Under the pieces are notes generated by a model. That model saw nothing but the letters and a program-made list of their open reading frames with translations, had not been told where the DNA came from and did not search any database. A stretch of DNA of 9,564 nt from Desulfotomaculaceae bacterium (lineage in GTDB: Bacteria; Bacillota; Desulfotomaculia; Desulfotomaculales; Pelotomaculaceae): NCBI GenBank assembly GCA_028704035.1, contig JAQVLS010000051.1, positions 1 through 9,564 of the forward strand, written 5' to 3'. A program made the position numbers and the translations under genes. Of the stretch, positions 6,603 to 9,564 are shown in pieces (position 1 is the stretch's first letter; the number at the start of each line of letters is the position of its first letter).

Positions 6603-7091
6603 CTATGCATATTGTTCGAGCACTGCAGGGATAAGTTCCGGCTCTAGACGGCCGTGGACGTCTTTCCCGTCAATAATCATTGCAGGAGCGAGGCCGCATG
6701 CGCCGATACAGCGCACGATCTCCAGCGTGAACCGGCTGTCGGGAGTAGTCTGACCCGGTTTAAGGTCAAGCAGATCTTTGATTGTTGTGGTTACCATTTT
6801 TGTTCCCTTTACGTAGCAGGCTGTTCCGGCACATACGCTGATTTTGTGTCTGCCCCTGGGGATCAGTGAAAAGAACGTATAGAAAGTAATCACTCCGTAA
6901 ACCTCCTGGAGAGATACCCCTAGTCCTTCCGCTATTTGTATCTGGACCCACTTGGGCAGATACCCTACAAGATTCTGGGCCTTGGTTAAAACCTGGATTA
7001 ATCCGCCGGGATTACCTCTATACGGATCAATAATCTTATCCAGTTGTTTGATTAGTTCATCGTTACTGGCATTACTAGCACATGCTACCAC
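6603..7091 (-). CDS. hydC: NADH-dependent [FeFe] hydrogenase, NuoE-like subunit HydC (HndA-like)
   Basis: 162 residues, normal for the NuoE/HndA family (about 150-170 aa). An N-terminal helical part (GLIQVLTKAQNLVGYLPKWV) precedes the thioredoxin-like [2Fe-2S] domain with C87 and C92 (VCAGTACYVKG) and C128 and C132 (RCIGACGLAPAM). Motifs GVSLQEVYGVITFYTFF and GRLEPELIPAVLEQY complete the family pattern. In the trimeric hydrogenase this subunit binds HydB next to the FMN; its cluster is probably off the main electron path and structural or regulatory (family knowledge). The start is GTG 7091, with GGGAGG nine bases upstream. It is the first gene of the hydCBA operon, with a sigma-A-like promoter about 130 bases upstream. 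Some homologous operons carry a histidine-kinase-like ATPase or small ferredoxin gene between hydC and hydB; here the 120-base gap holds neither. Confidence 0.95.
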   Translation of the reverse strand: MVACASNASNDELIKQLDKIIDPYRGNPGGLIQVLTKAQNLVGYLPKWVQIQIAEGLGVSLQEVYGVITFYTFFSLIPRGRHKISVCAGTACYVKGTKMVTTTIKDLLDLKPGQTTPDSRFTLEIVRCIGACGLAPAMIIDGKDVHGRLEPELIPAVLEQYA

Positions 7092-7226
7092 AAATCTGTA
7101 CCTCCCTTGCTTTAATTCTATAAAACTTAAAATAATGCAATACTACACTCTCTATTAAAGATAAAAACAGTAAGTATCTATATACGCTTATCACCTCCCT
7201 AATAAGTCAACAAGAAAGGACCTCCC

Positions 7227-7255
7227 ATAATAAATACATAATAATTATACGTCAA
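7227..7255 (-). promoter_or_regulatory. Sigma-A-like promoter of the hydCBA operon
   Basis: On the minus strand TTGACG (7250-7255) and TATTAT (7227-7232) are separated by exactly 17 bases in a very AT-rich stretch, five of six matches at each hexamer. Transcription would start near 7220, giving hydC a leader of about 130 bases. No Rex-type TTGTGA-n8-TCACAA operator is visible beside it, although NADH-linked hydrogenase operons in Firmicutes are often Rex targets. Confidence 0.65.
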
Positions 7256-7308
7256 TATTACTCATAACTCTTCTAGTAAAAAACACCACAAAAGAATAAT
7301 AATATCTA

Positions 7309-7341
7309 AATAGATGATTTTATAATTTAAAATCATCTATT
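7309..7341 (-). terminator. AT-rich hairpin after hemL, probable terminator
   Basis: Bases 7309-7322 and 7328-7341 form a perfect 14-bp inverted repeat (AATAGATGATTTT arm) with a five-base loop, 44 bases past the hemL stop. Read on the minus strand it is followed by TAGATATTATTATTCTTTTG, a loose U-rich run. The stem has only two G-C pairs and is weak, but its position between hemL and the hydC promoter fits a terminator that isolates the two operons. Confidence 0.6.
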
Positions 7342-7384
7342 ATTTGCAAGATATTTTAAGAATAACAACCCAGGATAAAGATAA

Positions 7385-8686
7385 TTACAACCTTTTAATC
7401 AAGCGCATTGATTTTTTGGCAGATGCCAATGTGTGTTCAATATCAATGTCACTATGGGAGGTGGAAACAAAAGCAGCTTCGTACTGGGAAGGAGCAATAT
7501 AGACGCCATTTTTCAGCATTGTCTGAAAAAAGGACCTGAAATAATCAGTGTTTGACGAACAGGCGGTGGCATAGTCTGTCACTTTTGCGCCTGTAAAGAA
7601 GGCGCTGAACATTGATCCCACCCTGTTTACGCTTAATTCAACCCCTGTCTGCAAGGCGGATTCTAACAGTCCGTCCGCCAGCGTTGCCGACTTCCTGTCT
7701 AAATCACCGTATATGCCCGGTTGTCTTAAAATCTCCAGTGTGGCTATACCGGCTGTAACCGCTAGGGGGTTGCCCGATAAAGTTCCTGCCTGGTAAACAG
7801 GCCCCGCCGGAGAGACGTGCTCCATTATTTCTTTTTTGCCGCCGTACGCTCCAACCGGCAGACCGCCGCCAATGACTTTGCCCAGGCATGTAAGGTCGGG
7901 CGTGATGCCATATAGTTCTTGCGCCCCGCCGTAAGATACCCGAAATCCTGTCATGACCTCGTCGAAAATCAACAGGCTGCCATAAATAGCTGTAATGTCT
8001 CTCAGACCTGCAAGAAATCCTGGCTCAGGAGGTACAACACCCATGTTGCCGGCCACAGGTTCAACAATAACCGCCGCTATATCTTCTCCAACCTTTTCAA
8101 ATATTTCTTTTAGCTTTTCTATGTTGTTATAGTCGGCAGTGATCGTGTTTACAGCTGTTTCCCCGGGCACCCCCGGACTTGTGGGTACTCCCAGCGTAAG
8201 CGCGCCTGAACCGGCTTTAATTAATAAAGAATCGGCATGACCATGATAACAGCCCGCAAACTTAACTATTTTATTTCTTCCGGTGTAACCCCGGGCCAGC
8301 CGCAGCGCGCTCATTGTCGCCTCAGTGCCGGAGTTCACCAGCCTGAGCATTTCAACTGACGGCACAGCTTCAATAACCATGGAAGCTAAAATTGTTTCCA
8401 ACTCCGTAGGCGCCCCGAAACTGGTCCCGGTATCTTTCAAACACCGCTCCAGCGCCTCAATTACGCGCGGGTGGCGGTGTCCGGCAATCAGAGGACCCCA
8501 GGACCCTACGTAGTCAATGTATTCATTGCCGTCTTCATCAAATATTTTTGCTCCCTCACCTTTCTTAATGAAGACGGGATTTAACCCCACGGACTTAAAG
8601 GCTCTTACCGGGCTGTTGACGCCGCCCGGTATGTATTTCAGCGCTTCATTATACAAAGATATGGACCTGGCAAAACCTTTATGCAC
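7385..8686 (-). CDS. hemL: Glutamate-1-semialdehyde 2,1-aminomutase
   Basis: Converts glutamate-1-semialdehyde to 5-aminolevulinate, the tetrapyrrole precursor, in the cytoplasm with pyridoxal phosphate as cofactor. 433 residues from the chosen start, the normal family length (about 430). Signatures: [12 protein letters not shown] (19-30), [12 protein letters not shown] phosphate-binding motif [17 protein letters not shown] (116-132), CYHGHAD (146-152), [10 protein letters not shown] (240-249, with D242 contacting the PLP ring) and [17 protein letters not shown] (267-283, with K270 the Schiff-base lysine). A longer frame opens at TTG 8707, but GTG 8686 has AAGGGGG nine bases upstream and gives the usual N-terminus just ahead of [11 protein letters not shown], so it is preferred. 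It lies 30 bases after ahbB in the same operon, supplying precursor to the siroheme-based heme pathway, and is the last gene before the 7309-7341 hairpin. Confidence 0.96.
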   Translation of the reverse strand: MHKGFARSISLYNEALKYIPGGVNSPVRAFKSVGLNPVFIKKGEGAKIFDEDGNEYIDYVGSWGPLIAGHRHPRVIEALERCLKDTGTSFGAPTELETILASMVIEAVPSVEMLRLVNSGTEATMSALRLARGYTGRNKIVKFAGCYHGHADSLLIKAGSGALTLGVPTSPGVPGETAVNTITADYNNIEKLKEIFEKVGEDIAAVIVEPVAGNMGVVPPEPGFLAGLRDITAIYGSLLIFDEVMTGFRVSYGGAQELYGITPDLTCLGKVIGGGLPVGAYGGKKEIMEHVSPAGPVYQAGTLSGNPLAVTAGIATLEILRQPGIYGDLDRKSATLADGLLESALQTGVELSVNRVGSMFSAFFTGAKVTDYATACSSNTDYFRSFFQTMLKNGVYIAPSQYEAAFVSTSHSDIDIEHTLASAKKSMRLIKRL

Positions 8687-8716
8687 CTGGTTATTCCCCC
8701 TTAACAAGGCTTTATT

Positions 8717-9184
8717 TCATTCAAAGTATCGCATGCTGATTTTTTTCAACTCGACGGTGCTGAACAAAAGACAGTATTTATTTATTCCAACAGCCTGTGC
8801 AATCTTTTTCGCAATTGTGACGCATTCCTCTCTGGAACGACCATGTACCATGGTAAAAAGGTTGTACGGCCAGTTGGCTTGCCGGGGGCGCTGGTAGCAG
8901 TGGGTAACCTCCCTGAATTCTGCCATATTGCCGCCGATTTCACATGTCTTATCGTCGGGAACATCCCAGACAATCATGGCGTTGGCCTTAAAACCGAGGT
9001 CCTGGTGGCGTACAGCCGCGCCAAACCGCCTGATAACACCATGTTCTATTAAAAACCTGATACGGTTTATTAACTCTTCCTCTGATATTTTCAACCTATC
9101 GGCAATTATTCTATAGGGACGGGTAGCCAGGGGCAGCCCGTTTTGCAGTTCTTTAATGATCCGCCTGTCCTGATCTGAAAGCAT
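8717..9184 (-). CDS. ahbB: Siroheme decarboxylase subunit AhbB (Lrp/AsnC-like)
   Basis: 155 residues from the preferred start. An AsnC-type winged helix-turn-helix begins the protein (LSDQDRRIIKELQNGLPLAT then ISEEELINRIRFLIEHGVIR), followed by the alpha/beta domain with VTHCYQRPRQANWPYNLFTM and VHGRSREEC, the pattern that separates AhbB from ordinary Lrp regulators. With AhbA it forms the heterodimer that removes the two acetate carboxyl groups of siroheme to give didecarboxysiroheme, in the alternative heme route of sulfate reducers and archaea; paralogues (NirDL, NirGH) serve heme d1. The frame opens at TTG 9208, but ATG 9184 has GGGGTGA four bases upstream and starts at MLSDQD, the usual end, so I choose it. 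It starts 13 bases after the ahbA stop and is followed by hemL after 30 bases. Confidence 0.9.
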   Translation of the reverse strand: MLSDQDRRIIKELQNGLPLATRPYRIIADRLKISEEELINRIRFLIEHGVIRRFGAAVRHQDLGFKANAMIVWDVPDDKTCEIGGNMAEFREVTHCYQRPRQANWPYNLFTMVHGRSREECVTIAKKIAQAVGINKYCLLFSTVELKKISMRYFE

Positions 9185-9197
9185 ACAGTCACCCCAA

Positions 9198-9564
9198 TCA
9201 AAGGTCAAAGTTTACTCTGATTTTAAAAAGTTTTTGAGCCGGAAGAACTAAAATATCATTGATGCCGGTATCTTTTTTTATTTTCGTTATGAATTCATCA
9301 AGTTCTTTTTTAGACGGCGCCGTAGATGTAAACCACATGTTAAATTTATGCTCCCTCAAATAATTATGAGTGACACCCGGGTATGAGTTAACCACGGCTG
9401 CAACCTCACCTATCCTGTTTTCATCTACCTGCATGGCGCAGAGCGTGCTGTGGTAACCCAGCATCCTTGAATCAAAGATGCCGCCGAGGCGGCGTATCAG
9501 CCCGTTGTCAATCATATTTCTGAGCCTTGCAAGCACGTCTTCCTCATTTATGCCGAGCGCATCG
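9198..9564 (-). CDS. ahbA: Siroheme decarboxylase subunit AhbA (Lrp/AsnC-like; 5' end outside window)
   Basis: The frame runs off the right edge of the window: it is open from 9563 with ALGINEEDVLARLRNMIDNG, so the apparent GTG at 9536 is internal. About 121 residues of an expected 150-160 are visible. They cover the recognition end of the winged helix and the family motif IRRLGGIFDSRMLGYHSTLC, then VTHNYLREHKFNMWFTSTAP, where AhbA has YLREHxFNxWFT in place of the AhbB YxRPxxxxWPYNLFT. Partner of AhbB in siroheme decarboxylation; the HTH-like part is thought not to act in DNA binding in these enzymes. The stop (9198-9200) lies 13 bases before the ahbB ATG, indicating an operon. NirD/G of heme d1 synthesis is the alternative, but the hemL neighbour favours heme or general tetrapyrrole supply. 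Confidence 0.9.
   Translation of the reverse strand, partial: DALGINEEDVLARLRNMIDNGLIRRLGGIFDSRMLGYHSTLCAMQVDENRIGEVAAVVNSYPGVTHNYLREHKFNMWFTSTAPSKKELDEFITKIKKDTGINDILVLPAQKLFKIRVNFDL

Noticed and set aside
7092..7384. Rex operator upstream of hydC
   Set aside because: I looked for TTGTGA-n8-TCACAA-like palindromes and saw none; the only clear inverted repeat is the hairpin after hemL.
8687..8707. TTG start giving hemL seven extra codons
   Set aside because: The GTG at 8686 has a well-spaced AAGGGGG that lies within this extension, and it gives the normal HemL N-terminus.
9185..9208. TTG start extending ahbB into ahbA
   Set aside because: The ATG at 9184 has a GGGGTGA site at good distance and the usual AhbB beginning.
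8717..9564. Lrp/AsnC transcription regulators
   Set aside because: The HTH-like N-termini invite that label, but the paired arrangement and the RPxxxxWPYNLFT and REHKFNMWFT motifs identify siroheme decarboxylase subunits.
1..9564. CRISPR arrays, tRNA or rRNA genes, insertion sequences
   Set aside because: No spaced direct repeats, cloverleaf-like sequence, transposase frame or terminal repeats were seen on either strand.

Overview
The window reads as chromosome of an anaerobic, hydrogen-metabolising Firmicute. I would place it near the Desulfotomaculum/Pelotomaculum/syntrophic Peptococcaceae group. This is inferred from gene content (trimeric NADH-linked [FeFe] hydrogenase, siroheme-decarboxylase heme genes), strong GGGAGG-type ribosome binding sites, frequent GTG starts and mixed base composition. 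There is no rRNA or other marker to prove it.

Layout. Bases 1-1504 (+): the 3' end of a small ACT-domain (UPF0237) gene, then a complete UPF0210/'PFL family' gene, a conserved pair of unknown function. A long hairpin (1520-1576) separates it from everything downstream, which is all on the minus strand. Read in the direction of transcription from the right-hand edge, these are: ahbA (cut by the window edge) - ahbB - hemL, a heme-precursor operon ending at an AT-rich hairpin (7309-7341). A sigma-A-like promoter (7227-7255) then precedes hydC - hydB - hydA, encoding the three subunits of an NADH-dependent [FeFe] hydrogenase, closed by a strong intrinsic terminator (2938-2981). About 600 bases without an intact gene follow. 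They contain a decayed fragment of the hydrogenase maturase gene hydE and an unrecognised broken reading frame. Last come yjbQ (UPF0047) and a small four-helix membrane protein (phage holin 4_2/YvlD family).

How the genes work together. HydC, HydB and HydA should form one soluble complex. Electrons from NADH enter at the FMN of HydB and pass through iron-sulfur clusters to the H-cluster of HydA, making or consuming H2. HydB stops before the two-[4Fe-4S] ferredoxin tail found in typical electron-bifurcating homologues, and HydA has no domain beyond its small-subunit-like tail. This favours a simple NADH:H2 enzyme of the kind reported from syntrophs, although sequence alone does not settle it. 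AhbA/AhbB (siroheme decarboxylase) and HemL (glutamate-1-semialdehyde to 5-aminolevulinate) belong to the siroheme-dependent route to heme.

The points most worth a second look are the hydE remnant just past the hydrogenase terminator, the shortened HydB tail with a CxCxxC end, the TSCSPGW version of the HydA L1 motif, and the uncharacterised ACT/UPF0210 pair. I found no CRISPR array, insertion sequence, tRNA or rRNA, and nothing that looks like a wholly new system.
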